Part shown: piece by piece, positions 1-5,361 of the stretch
Layout of the letters: each line of letters begins with the position of its first letter
Position numbering within the stretch: position 1 is the stretch's first letter
From: Balneolales bacterium
GTDB taxonomy: Bacteria > Bacteroidota > Rhodothermia > Balneolales > Natronogracilivirgulaceae
Direction: 5' to 3'
DNA length: 5,361 bases
Assembly (NCBI GenBank): GCA_007133995.1
Contig: SLLP01000201.1
Location: 1 to 5,361 of the forward strand
Position numbers and translations under genes: made by a program
Notes under the pieces: model-generated
What the model was told of the DNA's origin: nothing
Databases searched by the model: none
The model's input: only the letters and a program-made list of their open reading frames with translations

Positions 1-499
1 ACAGTTTCTGTTCGTTGATGCCGTATTGGAAGGTGACACCTTTTTCGGATACCTTTGCACGCATCACTTCTTCCATTTCATCACTGGCGCGCACGCTTTG
101 GTCCTCCAAACGGACATAGATCACATCCCCCTGACCGTTTTTGACTGTGACCGGTTTCTTTTCAGCTTCCTCTATGTGGACCAGCAGGATGTCGCGGCTG
201 TAGAACGGTATGATCTCCATGGTATATACCAGTGCCGGTGTGCAGAGTTCGTGGGCTGCCTGCTCCAGGTAGAAGTCCTGCTCATGATAACTTTCAACGC
301 CGGTTATGGTGTGGTCGTCATCCACGCCGACGATTAGATGGCCGCCATGGGTGTTAGCAAATGCAGCGATTTCACGGGCGATTTTTTCAGGGGACGGGAT
401 GGCTCTTTTGAACTCGAGAAGGAGTCCTTCGCCGGAGCGGATCAGATTTTTCAGGTCCCGCAAGCTCATTGAGCTGTGGATGGGGGCTTGCTGATTCAT
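1..499 (-). CDS. AlbA_2-domain (Schlafen-like) putative ATP/nucleic-acid-binding protein, C-terminus outside window
   Basis: The open frame starts at an ATG on the minus strand and gives 166 residues before the left edge with no stop, so the C-terminus is missing. Residues about 12-69 carry the AlbA_2 (divergent AAA_4, COG2865-like) signature: LRDLKNLI at 13-20, a GEGLLLEFK block at 23-31, AREIAAFANTHGGHLIVGVDDD at 41-62 (split here as AREIAAFANT and HGGHLIVGVDDD), and TITGV at 64-68. A beta-rich part follows, with VIYVRLEDQSVRAS at 126-139. Proteins of this type are usually annotated as ATP-binding or putative transcriptional regulators. Short Bacteroidota versions often end in a winged helix, which could lie beyond the edge; that part is inference. 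The biochemical role is unknown. Met11 is an alternative start, and neither start has a clear Shine-Dalgarno sequence. The gene lies 81 nt downstream of gpsA in the same direction and could be read through from it. Confidence 0.85.
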   Translation of the reverse strand, partial: MNQQAPIHSSMSLRDLKNLIRSGEGLLLEFKRAIPSPEKIAREIAAFANTHGGHLIVGVDDDHTITGVESYHEQDFYLEQAAHELCTPALVYTMEIIPFYSRDILLVHIEEAEKKPVTVKNGQGDVIYVRLEDQSVRASDEMEEVMRAKVSEKGVTFQYGINEQKL

Positions 500-580
500 A
501 ATACAGAAATCTGATGATATCTATTTCTATTAAAAAACAGGATTTATGACCTAACGAATCAGGAACAGAAAAAGGTATGT

Positions 581-1588
581 CTAAAAGATGATCTCTTCTT
601 TTGGATTGCGTGTCATAAGCTGGTGGACGGCCTTTTCGGGTGAAAGATCTTCGAACAGAACCTGGTATACTTTCTCGGTAATAGGCATGTTTACGTTCAT
701 GGATTTCGCCCAGAGATGAACAGAACGCGTCGTTTTAATGCCTTCGGCGACCATTGCCATGGAGCTGGTAATATCCTTCATTTTTTCGCCTTTTCCGATG
801 CGGTATCCGACGTTTCTGTTCCGACTGTGACGGCTGGTGCAGGTCACGATCAGGTCACCGACGCCGGTAAGACCGGCAAAGGTCTCCTGGGAGGCCCCGA
901 GTTTGATACCCAGACGTCGCATTTCGGCCAGTCCGCGTGTGATGAGCGCTGCCTTGGCATTGTCACCAAGGTCGGCGCCGTCGCCAATACCGGCGGCAAT
1001 CGCCATGATATTTTTAACTGCTCCCGAGACCTCTACACCGATGATGTCGCGGTTGACATAGACCCGGAAGTGTGGCGTCATGAACAAATGCTGGATGAAA
1101 AGCGATGTCTGTTTTGAATTGGAGGATGAGACAACGGTAGTTGGCATGTGCCGGCTTACTTCCTCGGCATGACTGGGGCCGGACAACACTCCGATTTGGT
1201 CATCACTGATCACACCTTCCAGTGCCTGGGAAAGAACCTGGCTCATGGTCATAAACGTATCCATCTCAATGCCTTTGGATACAGAAACAATCCTCTCCGT
1301 ACCTTTGAGCAGCGGCCGTGATTTAATGGACATATTACGGATGGTGTGCGAAGGTGTCGCAAAAACAACGACCTCAGCATTTTTCAGCGCATCTCCCAGA
1401 TCTGACCATGCCGAGATATTTTGGGGCAGATCCACATCTGTCAAATAGACACAGTTGTTATGCTCCTTGTTGATGCTTTCAACAATTTCAGGTTCTCTGG
1501 CCCATAATCTGACATCATGCTTTTTTTCTGCGAGCAGCAGGGATAGGGCGGTTCCCCAGCTTCCTGCACCTATAATACAAATTTTCAC
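581..1588 (-). CDS. gpsA: NAD(P)H-dependent glycerol-3-phosphate dehydrogenase
   Basis: GpsA is cytosolic. It reduces dihydroxyacetone phosphate to sn-glycerol 3-phosphate, the backbone for phospholipids. The 335-residue length is normal and the protein looks intact. Visible signatures are the N-terminal Rossmann loop GAGSWGTAL (7-15), FATPSH (76-81), SVSKGIE (102-108), GPSHAEEV (137-144), and EVSGAVKN (186-193), which holds the catalytic lysine K192. Further on are the helical-domain block GIGDGADLGDNAKAALITRG (200-219), GLTGVGDL (239-246) and SRNRNVG (255-261). The start codon is GTG. Its first four bases overlap the plsY stop (GTGA), and an AAGGAG ribosome-binding site lies 8 nt upstream inside plsY, which fixes the start. 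Stop is TAG. PlsY consumes its product, so the pair forms a direct metabolic unit. Confidence 0.97.
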   Translation of the reverse strand: MKICIIGAGSWGTALSLLLAEKKHDVRLWAREPEIVESINKEHNNCVYLTDVDLPQNISAWSDLGDALKNAEVVVFATPSHTIRNMSIKSRPLLKGTERIVSVSKGIEMDTFMTMSQVLSQALEGVISDDQIGVLSGPSHAEEVSRHMPTTVVSSSNSKQTSLFIQHLFMTPHFRVYVNRDIIGVEVSGAVKNIMAIAAGIGDGADLGDNAKAALITRGLAEMRRLGIKLGASQETFAGLTGVGDLIVTCTSRHSRNRNVGYRIGKGEKMKDITSSMAMVAEGIKTTRSVHLWAKSMNVNMPITEKVYQVLFEDLSPEKAVHQLMTRNPKEEIIF

Positions 1589-2286
1589 GAGGTTTGCTCC
1601 TTATTAAGCCGGCCTTTGGCAGGTTTGAATGACTGGATTCGGTTTTCGTTTCCCTGGATCAGTCGTCGGATGTTCGAGTGATGTTTGATGATGATGGTTG
1701 CAGCTACGACAGCGCTTATGACAATCAGACTGCCATCAATCGGCAGGTCAAATCCGTACTTTAGTACGAGAAGGAAAATCGGATAGGAGAATGTGGCGGT
1801 GATAGATGCCAGTGATACGTAACGGCTTGAAAAAAGTACGATGGCGAATATGGCTATGGCGAGTGTAATGGATATGGGCTCTATTCCGTAGAGCATGCCT
1901 GCGGCAGTAATCACTCCTTTTCCACCTTTGAATTTGGCAAACAAAGGATACATGTGGCCACCAACGGCCGAAGCACCGGCAATGAGCCTCATGAACACAT
2001 CGGTCTCCCATTCAACGCCAAGAACCACTATTTCCGGCAATACACCGCCCGTATGATACCCGATCTGGCTGATATAAAATGCTGCGGTGAACCCCTTGGC
2101 AAGGTCGATCAGGCTTACCACGGCACCTGCCTTCCACCCCAGGATGCGGAACGTATTGGTAGCTCCGGGGTTTCCACTTCCATGTTCCCGAATATCCACA
2201 CCCTTGAAGAGCCTGCCAACCCAGACGGATGTGGGTATGGAGCCAAGAAGGTAGCTCAAAACGACTATGACAACAAAAGAAATCAT
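1585..2286 (-). CDS. plsY: Acyl-phosphate:glycerol-3-phosphate acyltransferase PlsY
   Basis: PlsY is an integral inner-membrane enzyme that transfers an acyl chain from acyl-phosphate to the 1-position of sn-glycerol 3-phosphate, making lysophosphatidic acid. Its 233 residues are slightly longer than many family members. All three family motifs are present: GSIPTS (15-20) with SGNPGATNTFR (37-47), GHMYPLFAKFKGGKGV (110-125), and KHHSNIRRLIQGNENR (201-216). Hydrophobic segments at about 1-25, 53-73, 98-115, 131-152, 155-176 and 185-200 fit the multi-spanning topology. A short basic tail (217-233) follows motif 3, and part of its coding DNA doubles as the gpsA ribosome-binding site. The ATG start is supported by an AGGA sequence 7 nt upstream. 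It lies 86 nt after lipA and overlaps gpsA by 4 nt. PlsX, which makes the acyl-phosphate donor, is not in this window. Confidence 0.97.
   Translation of the reverse strand: MISFVVIVVLSYLLGSIPTSVWVGRLFKGVDIREHGSGNPGATNTFRILGWKAGAVVSLIDLAKGFTAAFYISQIGYHTGGVLPEIVVLGVEWETDVFMRLIAGASAVGGHMYPLFAKFKGGKGVITAAGMLYGIEPISITLAIAIFAIVLFSSRYVSLASITATFSYPIFLLVLKYGFDLPIDGSLIVISAVVAATIIIKHHSNIRRLIQGNENRIQSFKPAKGRLNKEQTS
1597..1602 (-). promoter_or_regulatory. Shine-Dalgarno site of gpsA
   Basis: AAGGAG on the minus strand, 8 nt from the gpsA GTG start and embedded in the last codons of plsY. With the GTGA stop/start overlap it supports translational coupling and selects the GTG as the true start. Confidence 0.8.
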
Positions 2287-2290
2287 TCAG

Positions 2291-2297
2291 ACTTCCT
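2291..2297 (-). promoter_or_regulatory. Shine-Dalgarno site of plsY
   Basis: AGGAAGT on the minus strand, with the AGGA core 7 nt from the plsY ATG. It supports this start. The 86-nt lipA-plsY spacer that contains it is AT-rich and shows no convincing promoter or terminator hairpin. Confidence 0.65.
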
Positions 2298-2372
2298 GCA
2301 ATTGAAGTCCATGTATTTATGATGGATCAGTTTATTTGAAATTACTTAAAATATGATTTTTTTGGGTCCATC

Positions 2373-3383
2373 CTAAACACCTGGTGCCAAATGTTTATGT
2401 GCATGATACGATGAACGCACAAACGGGCCGCTTTCTACATGCTCGATGCCTTTGCTTTCTCCTACCTCCTTGTAGGTTTCAAACATCTCGGGATGAACAT
2501 ATTCTTCAACGGACAAATGCATCTTGGTAGGCTGCATATATTGGCCAATGGTCATGATATGCACACCTGCTTCCGTAATGTCATCCATCAATTCGAAGAC
2601 TTCGGCGGGTGTTTCCCCGAGTCCGACCATGATACCGGTTTTTGTTCGCAAGTTCTGTCCCCTGGAGATGCGAAGCAGTTCAATGGATCTGTCGTATTTA
2701 GCCTGCGGCCGGACCCGGCGGTAGAGACGCGGAACGCTTTCCAGGTTGTGGTTCAGGATATCCGGGCGCGCGTCCAGGACAACCTGAAGAGCATCCCACA
2801 AACCTCGAAAATCAGGAATAAGCACTTCAACAGTTACCCCGGGAATTTCCTCCCGAAGCTGCTGAATCGTCTGTGCGAAAATGGGAGCCCCTCCATCCTT
2901 ACGCTCGTCCCGGTTAACAGAAGTGATGACGACATGCTTCAGGTCCATCAGTTTGGCCGCATCCACAACGCGATTGGGCTCGTCCCAATCAAGCCCCTTT
3001 TGCGGCCGTCCGGTTTTTACAGCACAAAAGCCGCAGGATCGGGTGCAGACATCGCCCAAAATCATAAATGTAGCTGTACCGGCATTCCAGCACTCCGACA
3101 TGTTCGGGCAGCGGGCCTCGGCGCAAACCGTGTTGAGGGAATGACCCGATATGATATCGGATATTTCCTTGTATACCTTGCCTCCCGGAATCTGCGAGCG
3201 AAGCCAGTCGGGCCGACGCTTGCGACTCGTGCCATTTTTTTTACTATCTGATGCAGCAGAGGCATTTTTACCGGGATGGCCAACAGGTTTGGCCGGTACG
3301 CCGGTCTGAAAGGAAGATGTGACCGGTTGATTTTTAGATTGATTGGAAACGGGTGCAGATATGATGTTGAGTTCTTTAATCAT
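2373..3383 (-). CDS. lipA: Lipoyl synthase (radical SAM)
   Basis: LipA inserts two sulfur atoms at C6 and C8 of protein-bound octanoyl groups to form lipoyl cofactor, using two [4Fe-4S] clusters. The auxiliary-cluster cysteines are C87, C92 and C98 (CX4CX5C). The radical-SAM cysteines are C113, C117 and C120 (CX3CX2C). The RSSY motif, whose serine ligates the auxiliary cluster in characterised LipA, is at 323-326. Other family blocks are RCPNMSECW (91-99), ILNHNLESVPRLYRRVRP (209-226), and TKTGIMVGLGET (247-258). All six cysteines sit 19 positions later than in E. coli LipA because of a Ser/Lys/Pro/Asn-rich, probably disordered N-terminus (about 10-58). No other ATG start lies between residue 1 and Met95, so the extension looks real. 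The start lacks a Shine-Dalgarno sequence. At 154-163 the usual TSVDRDD-type block reads TSVNRDERKD. The protein acts on LipB products; lipB lies upstream in the same direction. Confidence 0.97.
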   Translation of the reverse strand: MIKELNIISAPVSNQSKNQPVTSSFQTGVPAKPVGHPGKNASAASDSKKNGTSRKRRPDWLRSQIPGGKVYKEISDIISGHSLNTVCAEARCPNMSECWNAGTATFMILGDVCTRSCGFCAVKTGRPQKGLDWDEPNRVVDAAKLMDLKHVVITSVNRDERKDGGAPIFAQTIQQLREEIPGVTVEVLIPDFRGLWDALQVVLDARPDILNHNLESVPRLYRRVRPQAKYDRSIELLRISRGQNLRTKTGIMVGLGETPAEVFELMDDITEAGVHIMTIGQYMQPTKMHLSVEEYVHPEMFETYKEVGESKGIEHVESGPFVRSSYHAHKHLAPGV

Positions 3384-3453
3384 CTGTAAAACGGGTGCAA
3401 GTGTGAGGATGAATACGACTGTCCGGTTTATTGTGTCAGTTCACCTTGAAATA

Positions 3454-3480
3454 ACCGGGTGTAAAATAACCACATCCGGT
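3454..3480. repeat. Inverted repeat in the lipB-lipA spacer
   Basis: Arms ACCGGGTGT (3454-3462) and ACATCCGGT (3472-3480) flank a 9-nt loop. In plus-strand RNA all nine positions pair (one G-U). In the minus-strand transcript that would link lipB to lipA there is one A-C mismatch. No real U-tract follows on the minus strand, so it is not a textbook terminator for lipB. It could be an operator, a weak attenuator or an mRNA-processing hairpin. The rest of the 220-nt spacer (3384-3603) shows no ORF and no confident promoter. Confidence 0.5.
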
Positions 3481-3603
3481 CGATTCTGAAACCTCTGAAT
3501 GCTGCTGTTTTGTTTCGTATGTTAACCTATGGAAGTTTTCAGTATGATTGCTTCAACTTATAGAGCCCGAGTAAAGTAATACATGGATAAGCAGTTTATA
3601 GCG

Positions 3604-4356
3604 TCATGAGTTTTCCTGAAGGACCTCCGATGTTGCAAGAGGTACTATCCTGCAACGGAACTGTTTTTGAAACTCGCTCAACAACGTGTCGGTGACAGCT
3701 GATCTTTCCGGGGCACCCCCAAGGAGTTTTTCAAAACTGGTGACGCCGCCATCGGCGATACCACAAGGTATGATGCCGTGGTAGTAATCCAGATCAGTTC
3801 GGAGATTCAATGCAAAACCGTGCATGCAGACATAACGGGAGCACTTGATTCCCATTGCACACAGTTTATTGTTATCGACCCAGACACCCGTGCGCCCGGG
3901 TATTCGGTCGGCCAGAATTCCGAAGGAAGCTGCCGCTTGAATGATAACCTCTTCCAGGCGTTCAATGTAAGCAGCGATACCAAGTCCGAACTGCTCAAGA
4001 TCCAGTATGGGATACCCAACCAATTGGCCCGGTCCATGGTAGGTTATGTCACCGCCTCTGTCGGTTTTAACCACTTCAATACCCCTTTGTTTCAATACAT
4101 CATCACTGAAGAGCAGATTATCCCATCTGCCGCTTTTACCGATGGTATATACATGAGGATGTTCCAAAAAAAAGAGATGACCCGCGGAGCGGGATACCTC
4201 ATTTTCAGAAGATGCAGAACGCGGTTGGTCTTCGCGGGATTTTTGCTGCTTCTGTTTCTTCCGATTGATAAGCTTCTGCTGCAATGACTCCTGTAAACGC
4301 CAGGCATCATTGTATGAGATTTTTCCGAGGTCGGTAAACGTGATGATTGGTTGCAT
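3604..4356 (-). CDS. lipB: Octanoyl-[ACP]:protein N-octanoyltransferase (lipoate biosynthesis)
   Basis: LipB is a cytosolic enzyme that transfers octanoate from octanoyl-ACP to the target lysine of lipoyl domains, the step before LipA. The signature RGGDITYHGPGQLVGYP is at 100-116. The catalytic dyad is visible as K164 (in KLCAMGIK) and C198 (in IIPCGI). They are 34 residues apart, exactly as K135/C169 in E. coli LipB. HGFALNL (179-185) is also typical. The 250-residue length exceeds the common 210-230 because of a charged Lys/Gln/Ser/Glu-rich insertion at about 31-59, between the first helix and the beta strand HLFFLEHP (60-67). The catalytic residues are shifted by 29 relative to E. coli. 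The start is a plain ATG without a Shine-Dalgarno sequence, and a good Bacteroidota-type promoter lies just upstream. It is the first gene of the minus-strand cluster. Confidence 0.96.
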   Translation of the reverse strand: MQPIITFTDLGKISYNDAWRLQESLQQKLINRKKQKQQKSREDQPRSASSENEVSRSAGHLFFLEHPHVYTIGKSGRWDNLLFSDDVLKQRGIEVVKTDRGGDITYHGPGQLVGYPILDLEQFGLGIAAYIERLEEVIIQAAASFGILADRIPGRTGVWVDNNKLCAMGIKCSRYVCMHGFALNLRTDLDYYHGIIPCGIADGGVTSFEKLLGGAPERSAVTDTLLSEFQKQFRCRIVPLATSEVLQENS

Positions 4357-4384
4357 GATTGACCATTGAAAAGGAATGGGAATT

Positions 4385-4416
4385 CAAAGATATGCTGCAA
4401 AACTGATGAATTCAAA
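4385..4416 (-). promoter_or_regulatory. Bacteroidota-type promoter of lipB
   Basis: On the minus strand TTTG (4416-4413), a 20-nt spacer and TATCTTTG (4392-4385) match the Bacteroidota -33 TTTG / -7 TAnnTTTG consensus at every fixed position, with spacing in the known range. Transcription would begin near 4380, giving a leader of about 20-25 nt before the lipB ATG at 4356. That leader could form a small hairpin (CCATT/AATGG arms at 4375-4379 and 4363-4367, 7-nt loop) six nucleotides before the start codon. The start point is inferred, not observed. Confidence 0.65.
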
Positions 4417-4420
4417 ATCA

Positions 4421-4443
4421 TTGCCAAAGCACTGCGTTGGCAA
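4421..4443. repeat. 23-nt near-perfect inverted repeat upstream of the lipB promoter, candidate operator
   Basis: Perfect 7-nt arms TTGCCAA (4421-4427) and TTGGCAA (4437-4443) flank AGCACTGCG, in which GC/GC also pair around a central ACT. Ten of the eleven opposed positions would be expected in a perfect site, and only the A4428/G4436 pair fails. The repeat ends 4 nt upstream of the lipB -33 box and is centred about 52 nt upstream of the predicted start of transcription, a usual place for an activator site. The binding factor is unknown. For the rightward gene it would be about 250 nt upstream. Confidence 0.5.
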
Positions 4444-4661
4444 GCCGTATGCAACAGCTGGACACGACCGCACACACGTGACAAGGATTAGCTGTATTAT
4501 CAAAGCAAGTTTTGCGTTATTTTTGGGGTTGTTATCAGTGTTTTCTGCTTGCGAGCTGGCCCGGCATATTATTCGCGATATATATGACGTTCGCACGGGA
4601 TACACATGCGGATAACGATCTCTGTCATGGATACTAATGCATATGAACTCATAACAAATTT

Positions 4662-4686
4662 GAATCAAACAGAAGAATCAAACAGA
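4662..4686 (+). repeat. 13-nt tandem repeat ending in the hydrolase start codon
   Basis: GAATCAAACAGA occurs at 4662-4673 and again at 4675-4686, a period of 13 nt. A degraded third copy begins at 4688 (GAATAAA). The A of the ATG is the last base of the second copy, so the repeat occupies the whole ribosome-binding region. No Shine-Dalgarno sequence is present apart from a weak AGAAGA (4671-4676). Confidence 0.7.
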
Positions 4687-5361
4687 TGAATAAATGGATT
4701 CCATCTTTGGTGATCGTCATTTTCGGCATCTTGCCGGCTGTAACGGGTGGAGCGGTAATTGATGATACTGCGGAAGGAATAACGGCATTATCGGGCGATA
4801 TGCATGCTGCCGCACTGTCAACCGACACCGATCCAATCCAACCTGATTACAGCCATGTGTCCGAGATCGACATGGACAGTATTTTTTTCGCGTTTAATCG
4901 TCCTGACACACCCGGCTGCGCCGTAGGGGTCGTTTGCAATGGCGATCTCATCTTCAGCAAAGGCTATGGCACAGCCAACCTCGACTATGGTACTCCCATC
5001 CGTCCCGATTCGCGCTTCATGGTCGCATCCGTATCCAAACAATTTGCTGCCGCTGCACTGCTGATGATGGCCCAGGAAGGGGTGCTTGATCTTGACGAAG
5101 ACCTGCGCTCCTACATATCCGAACTTCCGGAGTTCGATAAACCGATAACCGCCCGTCAGATCATTCACCATACATCAGGACTGCGTGACATTTTCAATCT
5201 CCTGACACTTGCCGATATCGGCCTTGACAACACCACCACCAGCGAGGATGCACTGGACATGCTCAGTCGGCAGCAGCGCCTCAATTTTGAACCGGGATCC
5301 GAGTATCTCTACAGTAACAGCGGATATTTCCTGATATCTGTACTAGTCAAAGAGGTGACCG
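4686..5361 (+). CDS. Secreted serine hydrolase, class C beta-lactamase/PBP-like family, C-terminus outside window
   Basis: The frame runs from ATG to the right edge (225 residues, no stop). An in-frame TGA at 4644-4646 with no start codon after it makes this ATG the only sensible start. A signal peptide is likely: K3, a hydrophobic core at about 5-20, and probable cleavage near A23, so the enzyme is exported. After a spacer of about 35 residues the PF00144-type domain begins with GCAVGVVCNGDLIFSKGYG (77-95). The nucleophile motif is SVSK (S115-K118) in FMVASVSKQF. This is followed by GVLDLDEDLRSYI (132-144), ITARQIIHHTSGL (154-166) and the second active-site motif YSN (209-211) in YLYSNSGYFL. 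The third motif (KTG or HxG) would lie beyond the edge. The family includes esterases, D-aminopeptidases, DD-peptidases and beta-lactamases, and the substrate cannot be told from this part. It is divergent from lipB and probably unrelated to lipoate synthesis. Confidence 0.93.
   Translation, partial: MNKWIPSLVIVIFGILPAVTGGAVIDDTAEGITALSGDMHAAALSTDTDPIQPDYSHVSEIDMDSIFFAFNRPDTPGCAVGVVCNGDLIFSKGYGTANLDYGTPIRPDSRFMVASVSKQFAAAALLMMAQEGVLDLDEDLRSYISELPEFDKPITARQIIHHTSGLRDIFNLLTLADIGLDNTTTSEDALDMLSRQQRLNFEPGSEYLYSNSGYFLISVLVKEVT

Larger units (their letters stand above)
4357..4685. other. Divergent intergenic region between lipB and the serine hydrolase gene
   Basis: This 329-nt spacer holds the lipB promoter (4385-4416), a 23-nt inverted repeat (4421-4443), a 22-nt imperfect palindrome (4565-4586), and a 13-nt tandem repeat running into the hydrolase start (4662-4686). 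GAATTCAAA occurs twice (4380-4388 and 4408-4416), overlapping the lipB promoter boxes. A possible tiny lipoprotein frame at 4478-4615 on the plus strand is treated as a finding, not an accepted gene. For the rightward hydrolase gene only weak promoter candidates are seen. CAAATTTG (4655-4662) matches five of six fixed positions of the TAnnTTTG box. TATTTTTG (4518-4525) matches fully, but no TTG lies at the right distance and it is about 160 nt from the start codon. Confidence 0.6.

Noticed and set aside
26..337. Plus-strand open frame of 103 codons at the left edge
   Set aside because: It is antisense to the AlbA_2-domain gene, which explains this DNA better.
513..560. Possible terminator between gpsA and the AlbA_2 gene (T-run after a short AGG/CCT stem on the minus strand)
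   Set aside because: The stem is only three base pairs with an 8-nt loop, too weak to call an intrinsic terminator.
2439..3251. Long plus-strand open frame opposite lipA (270 codons)
   Set aside because: It lies entirely antisense to an intact lipA with all catalytic motifs. Its translation has no recognisable domain, so it is a shadow of the coding bias.
3778..4287. Plus-strand open frame opposite lipB (169 codons)
   Set aside because: It is antisense to lipB, shows no family motif and has no ribosome-binding site. The apparent hydrophobic tail reflects the reverse complement of the Lys/Gln-rich LipB insert.
4518..4525. TATTTTTG as a -7 box for the hydrolase gene
   Set aside because: No TTG lies 19-21 nt upstream, the region is AT-rich, and the leader would be about 160 nt. 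It was kept only as a weak candidate in the spacer description.
4384..4668. Minus-strand frame of 94 codons upstream of lipB
   Set aside because: It overlaps the lipB promoter and the palindromes, has no domain, and has a composition unlike a bacterial protein (many Cys, Ile and Arg).
1..5361. Defence system, mobile element or biosynthetic novelty
   Set aside because: No transposase, integrase, repeat-spacer array, toxin-antitoxin pair or att-like duplication is visible. The identified genes are core metabolism plus a common hydrolase, and one AlbA_2 protein alone does not make a defence system.

Overview
The window reads as an ordinary chromosomal housekeeping segment of a Bacteroidota-type bacterium (Bacteroidota, Balneolota or a relative). 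The best evidence for this is the lipB promoter, which fits the Bacteroidota sigma pattern (TTTG, 20 nt, TATCTTTG). The short AlbA_2 protein is also of a kind common in that group, and several starts lack a Shine-Dalgarno sequence. The lineage call is an inference and could be wrong at phylum level.

Layout. Five genes lie on the minus strand and are transcribed from right to left: lipB (3604-4356), lipA (2373-3383), plsY (1585-2286), gpsA (581-1588), and an AlbA_2-domain protein that starts at 499 and runs off the left edge. On the plus strand, divergent from lipB, a secreted serine beta-lactamase-family hydrolase starts at 4686 and runs off the right edge. A 329-nt divergent intergenic region (4357-4685) separates lipB from the hydrolase. 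It holds the clearest regulatory signals: the lipB promoter, a near-perfect 23-nt inverted repeat directly upstream of it, a second imperfect palindrome, and a 13-nt tandem repeat that runs into the hydrolase start codon.

How the genes work together. LipB moves octanoate from octanoyl-ACP to lipoyl-dependent proteins, and LipA inserts the two sulfurs to make lipoate. PlsY and GpsA supply the first phospholipid intermediates: GpsA makes sn-glycerol 3-phosphate, and PlsY acylates it from acyl-phosphate. The cluster therefore joins two outlets of fatty-acid synthesis, protein lipoylation and glycerophospholipid entry. plsY and gpsA overlap by 4 nt (GTGA) and are almost certainly translationally coupled. 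lipB and lipA are separated by 220 nt and may not be strictly co-transcribed.

I found no mobile element, CRISPR array, RNA gene or convincing undescribed system. The items most worth a second look are the lipB control region, the hydrophilic extra segments in both LipA and LipB, and a possible tiny lipoprotein ORF in the divergent region.
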